64,000 nucleotides of DNA from Bradyrhizobium sp. AUGA SZCCT0283 (GCF_018130385.1 NZ_JAFCLU010000010.1:62001-126000); one strand, 5' to 3'; counted from the first letter of the stretch, positions 1 through 8,177 are shown. A program made the numbers and translations. The notes: generated by a model not told the origin, from the letters alone.

Positions 1-151
1 TGGCAGATCACCCGGTTCAAATGAGCCGCAATCATGGCCGTTTTCGGGGAGATTCAGTCCGTTGCGTTTTGCCGCAACCCTCGAAGCGCGGCCAGGGACG
101 TGCTAGAAGCCGATGCTTATTTGCAGTGCTCTCTTAAGGAATGGCTTTTCC
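1..151. other. Leader before first transglycosylase
   Basis: I see no supported gene in this stretch. It ends with an AAGGA ribosome-binding site at about 136-140, in front of the ATG at 152. Any upstream gene lies outside the window. Confidence 0.5.
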
Positions 152-943
152 ATGCTCCGCATCGCATTTGCTTTCAGCGCCACCCTGGCCATGTTCGCAT
201 GCTTCAACTCGCAGGCCGACGCCGCCCAATGCGGCAGCTCGTCCGCCGGCTTTGCCGCCTGGAAGCAGGAATTCGCGGGCGAAGCGCGGGCCAAGGGCAT
301 CAGCGCCGCGACCATCCAGGCCCTGATGGCGACGAACTACGCGCAAGCGACCATCAATGCCGACCGCGGCCAGCGCAGTTTCAATCTCTCGCTCGACCAG
401 TTTCTCGCCAAGCGCGGGGCCACGACCATCGTCGCGAAGGGACGGCAACTGAAGGCGTCGCAGGGCGCGCTGTTCGCTTCCATTCAGAGCCGTTACGGTG
501 TGCCGCCCGGGCCGCTGCTCGCCATCTGGGGAATGGAGACCGGCTTCGGCAGCCAGCGCGGCAACCAGAACATGCTCGCCTCGATCGCGACGCTGGCCTA
601 TGACTGCCGGCGCTCGGAATATTTCACCGAGCATCTTTACGCGGCGCTGCAATTGATCGATCGCGGCGCGCTCTCGCCGGCGCAGCGCGGCTCCATGCAT
701 GGCGAAGTCGGACAGACGCAGTTCATGCCCAAGGCCATTTTGGCCTATGGCACCGGCAATCTCGAAAACGCCGCCAATGCGCTGACCTCGACCGCAAACT
801 TTTTGAAGGCGCATGGCTGGCGCACCGGCGCGGGCTACCAACCGGGCGAGCCGAATTTTGCCGCCATCCAGGCCTGGAATGCCGCCGGCGTCTATCAGAA
901 AGCGATCGCGCTGATGGGCCGCCAGATCGACGGCGGCGAGTAG
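152..943 (+). CDS. Lytic murein transglycosylase (MltB/SLT_2 type), secreted
   Basis: It is predicted to cleave the MurNAc-GlcNAc bond of peptidoglycan with formation of 1,6-anhydromuramic ends in the periplasm. The protein is 263 residues. It starts with a short hydrophobic signal segment (MLRIAFAFSATLAMFA) ending near Ala-Asp-Ala. The catalytic region reads IWGMETGFGSQRG, with the glutamate where this family has its acid. The GQTQFMP motif follows further on, which is typical of SLT_2 enzymes. The ATG at 152 is chosen because AAGGA precedes it and the signal peptide begins there; an in-frame start at 113 would add 13 non-signal residues. It is shorter than classical MltB and lacks a C-terminal peptidoglycan-binding domain. 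A close paralogue follows at 1173, so the pair looks like an old tandem duplication. Confidence 0.88.
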   Translation: MLRIAFAFSATLAMFACFNSQADAAQCGSSSAGFAAWKQEFAGEARAKGISAATIQALMATNYAQATINADRGQRSFNLSLDQFLAKRGATTIVAKGRQLKASQGALFASIQSRYGVPPGPLLAIWGMETGFGSQRGNQNMLASIATLAYDCRRSEYFTEHLYAALQLIDRGALSPAQRGSMHGEVGQTQFMPKAILAYGTGNLENAANALTSTANFLKAHGWRTGAGYQPGEPNFAAIQAWNAAGVYQKAIALMGRQIDGGE

Positions 944-968
944 GAGGTTCACAACCGAAGCCAATCGC

Positions 969-1114
969 GTCGTCGTCCCTGCCTAGAGCGCAATTGCGCA
1001 CGGGAGCAGGGACCCATAACCACAGGCGGCAATTGTTGAAGCGAAGGCGTCAACCAGCCCGCCTTAACAATGTCGGCCGCGGCGTATGGGTCCCCGCGTG
1101 CGCGGGGACGACGA
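969..1114. repeat. Intergenic palindromic repeat, copy 1
   Basis: The outer ends are inverted: CGTCGTCCCTGC on the left and GCGGGGACGACG on the right. Inner blocks GGGACCCATA and TATGGGTCCC face each other. The same layout returns at 6856-6982, so this is a dispersed noncoding element. It lies between the two transglycosylase genes. It is probably a REP-like element; no coding sequence is apparent. Confidence 0.7.
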
Positions 1115-1172
1115 GGTTTCGTGCGTCGCTTTCCCATGGCATGATCGCCCCCAGAGCTAACAAGGGATTCGC

Positions 1173-1979
1173 ATGCGCATACTTCGTTGGGCCATTTTCC
1201 TCGGCGCCGTCATCTGCTCCACCCCCACTTACGCCGCCCGCTGCGGTGGCGATTTCAACACCTTCGTGGCGGCGATGTCGCAGGAGGCGGCGGCTGCCGG
1301 GATTTCGCAAGCCGTGATCAGCCAGGCGCTTTCGGGCGTGACGCAGGACCCGGCGGTGCTGTCCTTCGACCGCCGCCAGCGCGGTACCTTCAACAAGTCG
1401 TTCGAGCAGTATGTCTCCACCCGCGTCGGCCCCGGGCGCATCAACATCGGCCGGCAGATGCTGCAGCGGCACGGATCATTGCTGGCGCGCATCGAGCAGA
1501 AGTTTGGGGTGCCGCCGGAAATCGTGGTCGCGATCTGGGGGCTGGAGTCGGATTTCGGCAAGGGCGACATCGGCAAGATGCCTGTCATCCGCACGCTGGC
1601 CACCATGGCGCATGATTGCCGCCGCACCGAACTGTTCCAGGGCGAACTGCTCGCGGCGCTGAAGATCGTGCAACGCGGCGATCTGCCCTTGCGCGATCTG
1701 ATCGGCGCCTTCGCCGGCGAAATCGGCCAGACGCAATTTCTGCCGTCGTCCTACATCAAGTACGGCGTTGACTTCGACGGCAACGGCCATGTCGACCTCC
1801 GCCACAGCGTGCCCGATGTGCTCGCCTCCACCGCGAACCTGCTGCACACCAGCGGCTTCAAGGGCGGCGCGCCGTATGGCGAAGGCACCGCGAATTTCGA
1901 AGCGATGCGCGAGTGGAACAGGGCCACGATCTACCGAAAGACGATCGGGTACTTTGCGGACAGGCTGGTCGGGCGGTAA
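1173..1979 (+). CDS. Lytic murein transglycosylase (MltB/SLT_2 type), secreted paralogue
   Basis: This is a second periplasmic peptidoglycan lyase of the SLT_2 family, 268 residues. The N-terminus (MRILRWAIFLGAVICSTPTY) is a signal peptide with a likely cut after Ala-Ala near residue 23. The active-site stretch IWGLESDFGKGDIGKM carries the catalytic glutamate, and GQTQFLPSSY follows. It aligns over its whole length with the protein at 152-943, with the same order of motifs. The ATG at 1173 has AAGGG just upstream. A 230-bp gap containing a palindromic repeat separates the two genes, so they may be transcribed separately. Confidence 0.88.
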   Translation: MRILRWAIFLGAVICSTPTYAARCGGDFNTFVAAMSQEAAAAGISQAVISQALSGVTQDPAVLSFDRRQRGTFNKSFEQYVSTRVGPGRINIGRQMLQRHGSLLARIEQKFGVPPEIVVAIWGLESDFGKGDIGKMPVIRTLATMAHDCRRTELFQGELLAALKIVQRGDLPLRDLIGAFAGEIGQTQFLPSSYIKYGVDFDGNGHVDLRHSVPDVLASTANLLHTSGFKGGAPYGEGTANFEAMREWNRATIYRKTIGYFADRLVGR

Positions 1980-1994
1980 GAGCTTCGTGGCTTC

Positions 1995-2087
1995 GTAGGG
2001 TGGGCAAAGGCGCGCCAGCGCCGTGCCCACCATCCGTCACAGCATGCGCGTCTTGATGGTGGGCTCGCTTCGCTCAGCCCACCCTAC
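1995..2087. repeat. Inverted repeat after transglycosylase gene
   Basis: GTAGGGTGGGC at 1995-2005 is the exact inverse of GCCCACCCTAC at 2077-2087, and the interior holds further short inverted blocks (GTGCCCACCATC and GATGGTGGGC). It sits between the convergent ends of the transglycosylase and short-chain dehydrogenase genes. It could act as a bidirectional terminator or be a REP-like element. Confidence 0.7.
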
Positions 2088-2108
2088 CGACTCCCGCAAC
2101 ACCGCGCC

Positions 2109-2951
2109 TCACTTCCCCTTCTCCGCCGTCCTCCCGATCCGCTTCGCCAGCACCGCCCAATACGTCGCCGGGCGAAAGCGCTGCAGGAGATCCATGAACC
2201 ACGCGTCGTTGCCGATCAGAATGCGCGGCTGGTTTTTCTCGATGCCGGTGATGATGCGCTGCGCCGCGATCGGCGGCGTGGTCTTGGCGATGGCGTCAAA
2301 GCGGTCGATCGATTCGGCGCGGCGCGCATTGTCGGTGATGCCGGCGCCGGTGCGGGAGTTGCGCACGATGTTGGTCAGGACGCCACCGGGATGCACCACC
2401 GACAATTTCACCGGGCTGTTCGCGACAGCCAGTTCATGCCGCAGGCTTTCCGAAAAGCCGCGCACCGCGAATTTCGCCGCGCAATACGCGGTCTGGCCGG
2501 GCGGGGCGATGATGCCGAAGATCGAGGAGAGGTTGACGATATGGGCCTCGCGCTGTTTCGAAAGCTGCGGCAGGAAGGCGCGGATGCCGTGCACCACGCC
2601 CCAGAAATTGATGTTGATCAGCCATTCCATCTGCGCCTGGTCGACCTCGTTGAACGCGCCAAGGAGTGCGACGCCGGCATTGTTGATGACGATGTTCAGC
2701 GAGGGATGGGCGGCAATGGCCGCGTTCGCGAATTGCTGGATCTGGGCGGGCTCGCCGACATCGACGCGGTGGGTCGTGACCTCGCGCGTGCCGGCTTTGC
2801 CGATCTCGGCGGCCACCTGTTGCAGCCCGGCCTCGTCGCGGTCGGCGAGCGCCAGGTCGCAGCCGCGCGCGGCCAGCTCCAGCGCGAGCGCGCGGCCGAT
2901 GCCGCTGGCGGCGCCGGTCACGGCGGCCGCACTTCCAGATATCGCAGTCAT
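2109..2951 (-). CDS. SDR family NAD(P)-dependent oxidoreductase
   Basis: A classical short-chain dehydrogenase/reductase of 280 residues that oxidises or reduces an unknown alcohol/ketone. The Rossmann motif TGAASGIG lies near residue 13, NNAG near 90, and the catalytic serine plus Tyr-x-x-x-Lys (S-S-I-F-G ... YCAAKFA) in mid-protein. The C-terminal extension (to ~280) resembles SDRs annotated as acetoin-dehydrogenase-like or of unknown specificity. The start at 2951 is preferred because GGAG lies just upstream and the Rossmann fold begins within 15 residues. It is a single gene, convergent with the transglycosylase upstream and divergent from the response regulator gene at 3097. Confidence 0.85.
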   Translation of the reverse strand: MTAISGSAAAVTGAASGIGRALALELAARGCDLALADRDEAGLQQVAAEIGKAGTREVTTHRVDVGEPAQIQQFANAAIAAHPSLNIVINNAGVALLGAFNEVDQAQMEWLININFWGVVHGIRAFLPQLSKQREAHIVNLSSIFGIIAPPGQTAYCAAKFAVRGFSESLRHELAVANSPVKLSVVHPGGVLTNIVRNSRTGAGITDNARRAESIDRFDAIAKTTPPIAAQRIITGIEKNQPRILIGNDAWFMDLLQRFRPATYWAVLAKRIGRTAEKGK

Positions 2952-3096
2952 TTCGGGGGAGCTCCTTGCAGGTCGGGAACGGGTTCCCCCAAACTTTCGC
3001 AAATTGGAACCGAACCATAAAGCGGTTTCCGCGCTTAACGTCGATTGCCGGACAGAAGGGCATCGCCAGACCGGCGCGAATGCCGAGGAGGCTCAT

Positions 3097-3504
3097 ATGG
3101 GACAATCAAAACCGTTTCGCGCGACCGCCCTCATCGTCGAAGACGACCCGATGCAGCGGGACATGATTTGCCTGCTGCTGGAGGAAAGCGAGGTCGATGT
3201 CATCGAATGCGAGAGCGCCGAGGCCGCGGAGCTGGTGCTGGAGCGCGCCGGCGGCAGCCTGGTTTTGATGATGACCGACGTGCAACTCGCCGGCAACATG
3301 GACGGCGTCGAGCTCGCGCATATCGCCAGGAAATACAATCCCGAGATCGGAGTGATCGTCACCTCGGGCAAACCGCTGCATCAGGAATTGCCCGACGGCG
3401 TCCAGTTCTGGGCCAAGCCGTGGGCGCCGCTCGACGTGATCCGCGAGGCGGAACGGATGGTGCATGAAAGGCGCCGCGCCGACGAGGCGCGGTCGCGTTC
3501 CTAA
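3097..3504 (+). CDS. Single-domain response regulator (CheY-like)
   Basis: A 135-residue stand-alone receiver domain. The acidic pocket is visible in VEDDPMQRD, the phospho-acceptor aspartate in MMTDVQLAG, the Thr/Ser switch in IVTSGKP and the lysine in FWAKPW. There is no output domain, so it probably passes phosphate or binds a partner. GAGGAG stands 8 bases before the ATG at 3097. No histidine kinase is adjacent; the nearest in the window is at 35236, and nothing here links the two. It is divergent from the SDR gene. Confidence 0.88.
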   Translation: MGQSKPFRATALIVEDDPMQRDMICLLLEESEVDVIECESAEAAELVLERAGGSLVLMMTDVQLAGNMDGVELAHIARKYNPEIGVIVTSGKPLHQELPDGVQFWAKPWAPLDVIREAERMVHERRRADEARSRS

Positions 3505-3557
3505 GCGGTCGCGCTCGCCTGCTTCCCCGCCGGATGCCGCCATGTTAATGGCAGGGC

Positions 3558-4175
3558 ATGACGCTGTCGTTTCTGTTGACCTCGCTGATCGTGGTCGCTT
3601 CCCCCGGCACCGGCGTGCTCTATACGCTCGCGGTGGCGCTGACATCGGGTGCGCGGCCGAGCATCGCGGCGGCCTTCGGCTGCACGCTCGGCATCCTGCC
3701 GCACATGCTGGCCGCCATGCTGGGATTGGCCGCGGTGCTGCACACCAGTGCTCTGGCGTTCGCCGCGCTGAAATGGTGCGGCGTGGTGTATCTGCTCTAC
3801 ATGGCCTGGCAGGCGTTGCGCGAGACGGGCGCGCTGTCGATCGATACGCGCCCCGCGGCTTCGGCGCGCTCCAGCCGCCGCGTCATCGTGACCGCGATCC
3901 TGATCAACATCCTCAATCCAAAACTGTCGATCTTCTTCCTGGCCTTCCTGCCGCAGTTCGTGGCGGTCGACGAGCCGCACCCGCTGGCGCGGATGCTGGA
4001 GTTGAGCGCAGCCTTCATGGCGATGACGTTTGCGGTGTTCGCGGTCTACGGCCTGTTTGCAGCCTCGCTGCGCGACCGCGTCATTACCCGCCCGAAGGCG
4101 ATGGCCTGGCTGCGCCGGAGCTTTGCGGCGGGATTTGCCGCGCTCGGCGCCAAGCTCGCGTTATCGGAGCGCTGA
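3558..4175 (+). CDS. LysE/RhtB family amino-acid exporter
   Basis: A 205-residue polytopic inner-membrane protein with about six hydrophobic segments. The N-terminal signature SPGTGVLYTLAVALTSG matches the LysE/RhtB family, which exports amino acids or related metabolites. The middle contains ILINILNPKLSIFFLAFLPQ, a conserved stretch of the family. It follows the response regulator after 50 bp and may share its transcript. The substrate cannot be told from sequence. A long palindrome begins 8 bp after the stop. Confidence 0.87.
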   Translation: MTLSFLLTSLIVVASPGTGVLYTLAVALTSGARPSIAAAFGCTLGILPHMLAAMLGLAAVLHTSALAFAALKWCGVVYLLYMAWQALRETGALSIDTRPAASARSSRRVIVTAILINILNPKLSIFFLAFLPQFVAVDEPHPLARMLELSAAFMAMTFAVFAVYGLFAASLRDRVITRPKAMAWLRRSFAAGFAALGAKLALSER

Positions 4176-4183
4176 AATTTTCC

Positions 4184-4260
4184 GTAGCCCGGATGAGCGC
4201 AGCGATATCCGGGGCCGGTGCTTATGTCATCCCGGATATCGCTGCGCTCATCCGGACTAC
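4184..4260. repeat. Long near-perfect palindrome (REP-like hairpin)
   Basis: Two 29-bp arms (4184-4212 and 4232-4260) are inverted copies with one mismatch. The arms contain CCGGATGAGCGCAGCGATAT and its complement, around a 19-bp loop. It starts directly after the LysE gene, and on the other strand faces the micropeptide gene at 4373-4441. It may serve as a transcript end for both. The sequence type is common between genes in this bacterial group. Confidence 0.85.
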
Positions 4261-4335
4261 ATTTTCGCGTCATCCCCGGAATCAAAAGGCGGACCCAAAG
4301 GCCCGCCATTCTCCAAAATGCACCCGGAGTTGGGA

Positions 4336-4366
4336 GCCCGGGCGGAGCTGAGCACTCCACCCGGGC
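4336..4366 (-). terminator. Hairpin after the lysine-rich micropeptide gene
   Basis: GCCCGGG at 4336-4342 and GGAG pair with CTCC and CCCGGGC (to 4366), giving a strong stem with a short loop and one bulge. It lies six bases past the stop codon of the minus-strand micropeptide. It lacks a clear U-tract, so it may stabilise the 3' end rather than terminate alone. Confidence 0.55.
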
Positions 4367-4372
4367 CAAAAT

Positions 4373-4441
4373 TCACTTCTTCTTCGACTTCTTGGCCTTC
4401 TTCGCCTTGGCCTTCTTCGCCTTCTTCGCTTTCTTAGCCAT
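4373..4441 (-). CDS. Lysine/alanine-rich micropeptide (22 residues)
   Basis: An open frame of 23 codons starts at 4441 with ATG and stops at 4373. The product is almost only Lys and Ala, beginning MAKKAKKAKKAK and ending in KKSKKK. GAGAGG sits 6 bases before the ATG, and a GC-rich hairpin lies just past the stop, so it looks like a complete tiny gene. The composition resembles the KA-rich tails of histone-H1-like and HU-like proteins, so binding to nucleic acid is a reasonable guess only. Low-complexity GC-rich DNA could also produce this by chance, but the RBS and hairpin argue for a real gene. Confidence 0.55.
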   Translation of the reverse strand: MAKKAKKAKKAKAKKAKKSKKK

Positions 4442-4881
4442 AGTATCCTCTCAAGGTTTTCATGGATTGAAACGCGACACCGAGGCATGCTTGGCGGAGG
4501 GCCAGCCTCGCAACATCCTCGATGACAATCCCAGCAGATTCGCAGGCCGCTGCCGCGTGCTGTCATGGCGTTGTCATCACGTTATCCACAGTTGTTATGC
4601 GTTTTGATGCGATTTTTCGCCGAAACGAGCCGCGTCACCTCCGTTCGCATCGCGCGTATCATGCTTAACGATGTCCTGACGTCTGCGATCTTCATCAATT
4701 CAAAACCACGGTTTGGATTGGCCCGCGGCGGTCAGGGTCCGTTAAGCGTCGCGGATGCACCTTGTCCTGCAAGACGACGGGGCAAGACAACAAGAATCGT
4801 CGTGGGAGAAGGCTCAAGGCGGAAGTCTCGAGCGGTTGTTAGACAACAGGGGAGACGGGACGTGCGCGTCCCGGGGTCGCG
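4442..4881. promoter_or_regulatory. 440-bp region between micropeptide and diguanylate cyclase genes
   Basis: This holds divergent upstream regions for the minus-strand micropeptide and the plus-strand cyclase. TTATCCACA at 4582-4590 matches a DnaA box, but only one copy is seen. No additional gene is supported. The ribosome-binding site ahead of the cyclase ATG is weak. Confidence 0.4.
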
Positions 4882-6111
4882 ATGCTGAGCGTTCCGACGC
4901 TTTGGACGGTGTTCGTCATCAATTTTCTCGCGCTGGGCCTGATCTGGGCCTACGTCATGCGCAGCTATCCGTCGTTCGAAGCCGCGCGGTTCTGGACCGG
5001 TTCGGCATTCGTTGCGGCGGCTGGTGCTACAATGGCGATGCTGCGCGTGGTTTTTCCGGATTCGCTGGTGCCTTTGCTGTTTGCCGGCACCGCATTGATC
5101 CTGGCGATCTGCCTGGCTGCGATGGGCATCCGCAAGTTCTTCCATCAACCCGTTTCCTGGCGCGACACCCTGCTGATCACCGGGCTTGGCGCGGCCGGCC
5201 TGTGCTTCTTCACGTTCGTCCATGACAGCGTGCCGGCGCGGATGACCGTCTTTACGATCACCCAGGCGCTGCCGATGCTGCGCAGCCTGAAACTGCTGCT
5301 GTCGCGCCATGAGGGGCGCGCCAATCCAGGCGCCCGGCTGGCCGGCATCGTCACCATTGTCATCCTCGTCATTTTCGCAAGCCGACTGCTCGGCGCGCTG
5401 ACCAGCACGGGCGGCGGGTTTTCCTACATGCATTTCAGCCCGGTGCAATCGGTCGTCGTCCTGGTGCTGGTGTTCCTGTCGATGTCGCTGAATTTCGGCT
5501 TCCTGCTGATGGCGATGGACCGCCTGCGCAACGAGGTCGCGGATCTCGCGCTGCTCGACGACCTCACCGGCGTCGGCAACCGCCGCTATCTGCTGCAGCG
5601 TCTGACGGAAGAATGCGCGCGCTCCGAACGCAGCGGTCAGCCCTTCGCGCTGCTGGTGATCGATCTCGACGGCTTCAAGGCCATCAACGACACCCACGGC
5701 CATGCCGCCGGCGACGCCTGCCTGCAGCATTTCACCCTGATGGCGCAGACCCGGCTGCGGCCCGGCGACATGCTGGCGCGGACCGGCGGTGACGAGTTCT
5801 GCATCGTGCTGCCGTCCTCGACGCTGCGCGAAGGCGCCATGATCGCGCGCCGCGTGCTGGAGGTTTGCCGTGCGGACGCCGAACAATGCACCGGCAACGA
5901 CATTCCGGTCGCGGTCTCGATCGGCGTCGCGCAATGGGCCCGTGAGATGGGCGCCTATCCCGACCGCCTGATTGCGGCGGCCGACCATGCGCTCTACGAC
6001 GTCAAGAAGGCCGGCCGCAACGGCTTCGCGACCTACGACCCGGCGCCGCCGCTGGCGCCCGAGCCCGCAAGCCCGCCAATGTCCGATATGACCCTGCGCA
6101 AGCGCGCGTGA
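4882..6111 (+). CDS. Membrane diguanylate cyclase (GGDEF)
   Basis: It makes cyclic di-GMP from two GTP. The protein is 409 residues. Roughly residues 1-210 form about six membrane segments of no named sensor family that I recognise. The GGDEF domain follows, with DDLTGVGNRR at its start and the GGDEF active site at residues 302-306. RPGD at 293-296 stands five residues before the active site, which is the spacing of the RxxD product-inhibition site, so feedback control by c-di-GMP is likely. There is no EAL domain. The ATG at 4882 has a poor RBS, but membrane segment 1 starts there. It is a single gene, followed after 37 bp by the amidase gene. Confidence 0.9.
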   Translation: MLSVPTLWTVFVINFLALGLIWAYVMRSYPSFEAARFWTGSAFVAAAGATMAMLRVVFPDSLVPLLFAGTALILAICLAAMGIRKFFHQPVSWRDTLLITGLGAAGLCFFTFVHDSVPARMTVFTITQALPMLRSLKLLLSRHEGRANPGARLAGIVTIVILVIFASRLLGALTSTGGGFSYMHFSPVQSVVVLVLVFLSMSLNFGFLLMAMDRLRNEVADLALLDDLTGVGNRRYLLQRLTEECARSERSGQPFALLVIDLDGFKAINDTHGHAAGDACLQHFTLMAQTRLRPGDMLARTGGDEFCIVLPSSTLREGAMIARRVLEVCRADAEQCTGNDIPVAVSIGVAQWAREMGAYPDRLIAAADHALYDVKKAGRNGFATYDPAPPLAPEPASPPMSDMTLRKRA

Positions 6112-6148
6112 GCGTGTTATTTTAAGGCCCGTCACCGGGTCTTGAGAC

Positions 6149-6772
6149 ATGAATCCTCGTTTGCTTGCGCTGGTGCTTGGCGTCCTCGCATTTCCTGTTT
6201 CCATTTCCGCACAAACGCCTGACCTTGCGACAATCGCGCGCGCGTCGGGCACGCCAGATATTCCCGGCCTGAAGATGGTGTGGCTGGCGCCGTGGGGCGA
6301 GCTTTCAAAAGCCCATCCCTGGCGCAACATCATCGTGCACCAGACCGAAGGGCCGGCGGGCTCCGCGCGTGGCGGCGCGCAGGCGCAGTCGAAGAACCCG
6401 ACGCGGCGCGGCGTCATGGTCTGGGTGGAGACCGACGGCACGGTGTACTGGGCGGTCGCCGAACATCTGGTTCCGACCCATGGCGACGGCGCCAACCGCA
6501 ACGACAACAAGTATGTCGACAACGGCCCGACCTATCGGCAGGTCGTCGGCAACAATTCGGTCGGCGTGGAATTCGCCGGCAATTTTCCTGACGTGACGCG
6601 CGGGCCTACTGATGAGCAAATCGCGGCGTGGCGGATTCTGGTGAAGGTGCTGTGCGCGCGTTATGGCATTCCGCACGATCGCGTCTATGCGCATAACTGG
6701 ATCGATTTCAAGGATGCGCGCTATTGCGAGGGCTGTCAGTTGGCGAAAATGGCGCGGGAGTGGGGCGAGTAA
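6149..6772 (+). CDS. Secreted N-acetylmuramoyl-L-alanine amidase (amidase_2/PGRP fold)
   Basis: A 207-residue protein with signal peptide MNPRLLALVLGVLAFPVSIS. The amidase_2 fold is indicated by IIVHQTEG (first zinc histidine), GNNSVGVEFAGN in the core, and YAHNWIDFKDARYCEGC (second histidine and a third ligand region). It would cut the amide bond between muramic acid and the stem peptide in the periplasm. It is located directly after the diguanylate cyclase and may share its transcript. A role in wall recycling or turnover is inferred from the family, not shown. Confidence 0.85.
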   Translation: MNPRLLALVLGVLAFPVSISAQTPDLATIARASGTPDIPGLKMVWLAPWGELSKAHPWRNIIVHQTEGPAGSARGGAQAQSKNPTRRGVMVWVETDGTVYWAVAEHLVPTHGDGANRNDNKYVDNGPTYRQVVGNNSVGVEFAGNFPDVTRGPTDEQIAAWRILVKVLCARYGIPHDRVYAHNWIDFKDARYCEGCQLAKMAREWGE

Positions 6773-6855
6773 AGCGGGCGGTCGTGATGCTTCGCTTGGA
6801 GCACGCTCGACCCCACACAAACTAGCTCGTCGTCGCCCGGCTTCAATCAATCTCT

Positions 6856-6982
6856 CGTCGTCCCCGCGAACGCGGGGACCCATACGCCGCGGCCCTCGTT
6901 GTTGGAGATGGACGATGACTTCCGGCGTGTGAAATCACCACCGCCGCGGAGTATGGGTCCCTGCGTTCGCAGGGACGACGAC
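6856..6982. repeat. Intergenic palindromic repeat, copy 2
   Basis: It begins CGTCGTCCCCGCG and ends GCAGGGACGACG, with inner GGGACCCATACGCCGCGG and GCGGAGTATGGGTCCC facing each other. It is the same architecture as at 969-1114. It lies between the amidase gene and the rpoH terminator. Confidence 0.7.
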
Positions 6983-7005
6983 GGGCTTATTGAAACAACA
7001 TCCCC

Positions 7006-7035
7006 AAAAACAAAAAGCCGGCGTTGCCGCCGGCT
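7006..7035 (-). terminator. Rho-independent terminator of rpoH
   Basis: On the minus strand an AGCCGGCG stem (7028-7035) pairs with CGCCGGCT (7016-7023) over a 4-base loop, then TTTTTGTTTTT follows. It lies 28 bp past the rpoH stop codon. Confidence 0.88.
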
Positions 7036-7063
7036 TTCGTCAACTGTTAGCTCGATCGCGCGA

Positions 7064-7963
7064 TCAGTGCGCGGCTTCGAGCGCTTCCGCTTCCTGCCGG
7101 GCAATCGTGCCCTTGACGGCCGACTGCACCTTTTCGAAAGCGCGGACCTCGATCTGCCGCACGCGCTCGCGCGACACGCCGAATTCGGCGGCGAGGTCTT
7201 CCAGCGTCATCGGCTCTTCCGCCAGACGCCGCGCCTCGAAGATGCGGCGTTCGCGCGGGTTGAGCACACCGATGGCGCCGTTCAGCGCCTGCCGGCGGTG
7301 ATCGAACTCCTCGTGCTCGGCCATCACGGCTTCCTGGTTGGGCGAGTTGTCGACCAGCCAGTCCTGCCATTCGCCGGCTTCACCGTCGTCGCGGATCGGC
7401 GCGTTGAGCGACGCATCGCCGCCGAGGCGGCGGTTCATGTCGACCACGTCCTGATCCGTCACGCCGAGGCGCTTGGCAATCAGCTTCACCTGGTCGGGGC
7501 GGAGATCGCCCTCGTCCAGCGCGGAGATCTTGCTCTTCGCCTTGCGCAGGTTGAAGAACAGCTTCTTCTGGTTCGCGGTGGTTCCCATTTTCACGAGTGA
7601 CCAGGAACGCAGGATGTACTCTTGTATTGACGCCTTGATCCACCACATGGCGTAGGTAGCGAGACGAAAACCCTTCTCGGGCTCGAACCGCTTGACCGCC
7701 TGCATCAGGCCGACATTGCCTTCCGAGACGACCTCGGAAATCGGCAAGCCGTAGCCGCGATAGCCCATGGCGATCTTGGCCACGAGCCGGAGATGGCTGG
7801 TGACAAGGTGATGTGCCGCGTCGCGATCGTCATGTTCGCGCCAACGCTTGGCGAACATGTATTCCTGCTGGGGTTCCAGCATCGGAAATTTGCGGATCTC
7901 GGCGAGGTATCTAGACAGGCCGGATTCTCCATTGAGAACCGGCAACGTAGCTGTACGGGCCAT
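7064..7963 (-). CDS. rpoH: RNA polymerase sigma factor RpoH (sigma-32)
   Basis: An alternative sigma factor of 299 residues that directs polymerase to heat-shock promoters. Region 2 is clear: VTSHLRLVAKIAMGYRGYGL, then the region 2.3/2.4 stretch RLATYAMWWIKASIQEYILR. The RpoH-box region near KKLFFNLRKAKSK follows. Region 4 ends with the helix-turn-helix (LEDLAAEFGVSRERVRQIEV). GGAGGG precedes the ATG at 7963. Bradyrhizobia usually carry several rpoH paralogues and I cannot say which one this is. A perfect 6-bp dyad (GCGCTG...CAGCGC) lies at 8051-8068 in the leader, which may be relevant to thermal control but is not a known ROSE element. Confidence 0.93.
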   Translation of the reverse strand: MARTATLPVLNGESGLSRYLAEIRKFPMLEPQQEYMFAKRWREHDDRDAAHHLVTSHLRLVAKIAMGYRGYGLPISEVVSEGNVGLMQAVKRFEPEKGFRLATYAMWWIKASIQEYILRSWSLVKMGTTANQKKLFFNLRKAKSKISALDEGDLRPDQVKLIAKRLGVTDQDVVDMNRRLGGDASLNAPIRDDGEAGEWQDWLVDNSPNQEAVMAEHEEFDHRRQALNGAIGVLNPRERRIFEARRLAEEPMTLEDLAAEFGVSRERVRQIEVRAFEKVQSAVKGTIARQEAEALEAAH

Positions 7964-8177
7964 TGAGCGCCCTCCAGTGGTTCAGGCCCCCGATAGCGGC
8001 GGGCCCGGCAGGTGATCGCTGTGTTAAAGCCGATCAGGCTGCGATGTTCCGCGCTGGATATTCAGCGCAGGTGCAACATAGCCGAAAACGAACAAATAGG
8101 GAAGGAATACTGACGTCACGTCACCGTGTGGCTGCCATAACCTGTTGGCATAACAAGCATTTTCCGGAGAGGCTGCG

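Noticed and set aside
4582-4590. TTATCCACA, a perfect DnaA box
   Set aside because: Only one copy, with no AT-rich unwinding region or replication gene nearby, so an origin is not supported.
8051-8068. GCGCTG...CAGCGC dyad in the rpoH leader as a possible RNA thermometer
   Set aside because: The stem is short and about 90 nt from the start codon, and does not include the ribosome-binding site, so a thermosensor is unsupported.
7996-8177. Possible small gene between rpoH and rluD
   Set aside because: Frames in this interval read as shadows and lack a start with ribosome-binding site.
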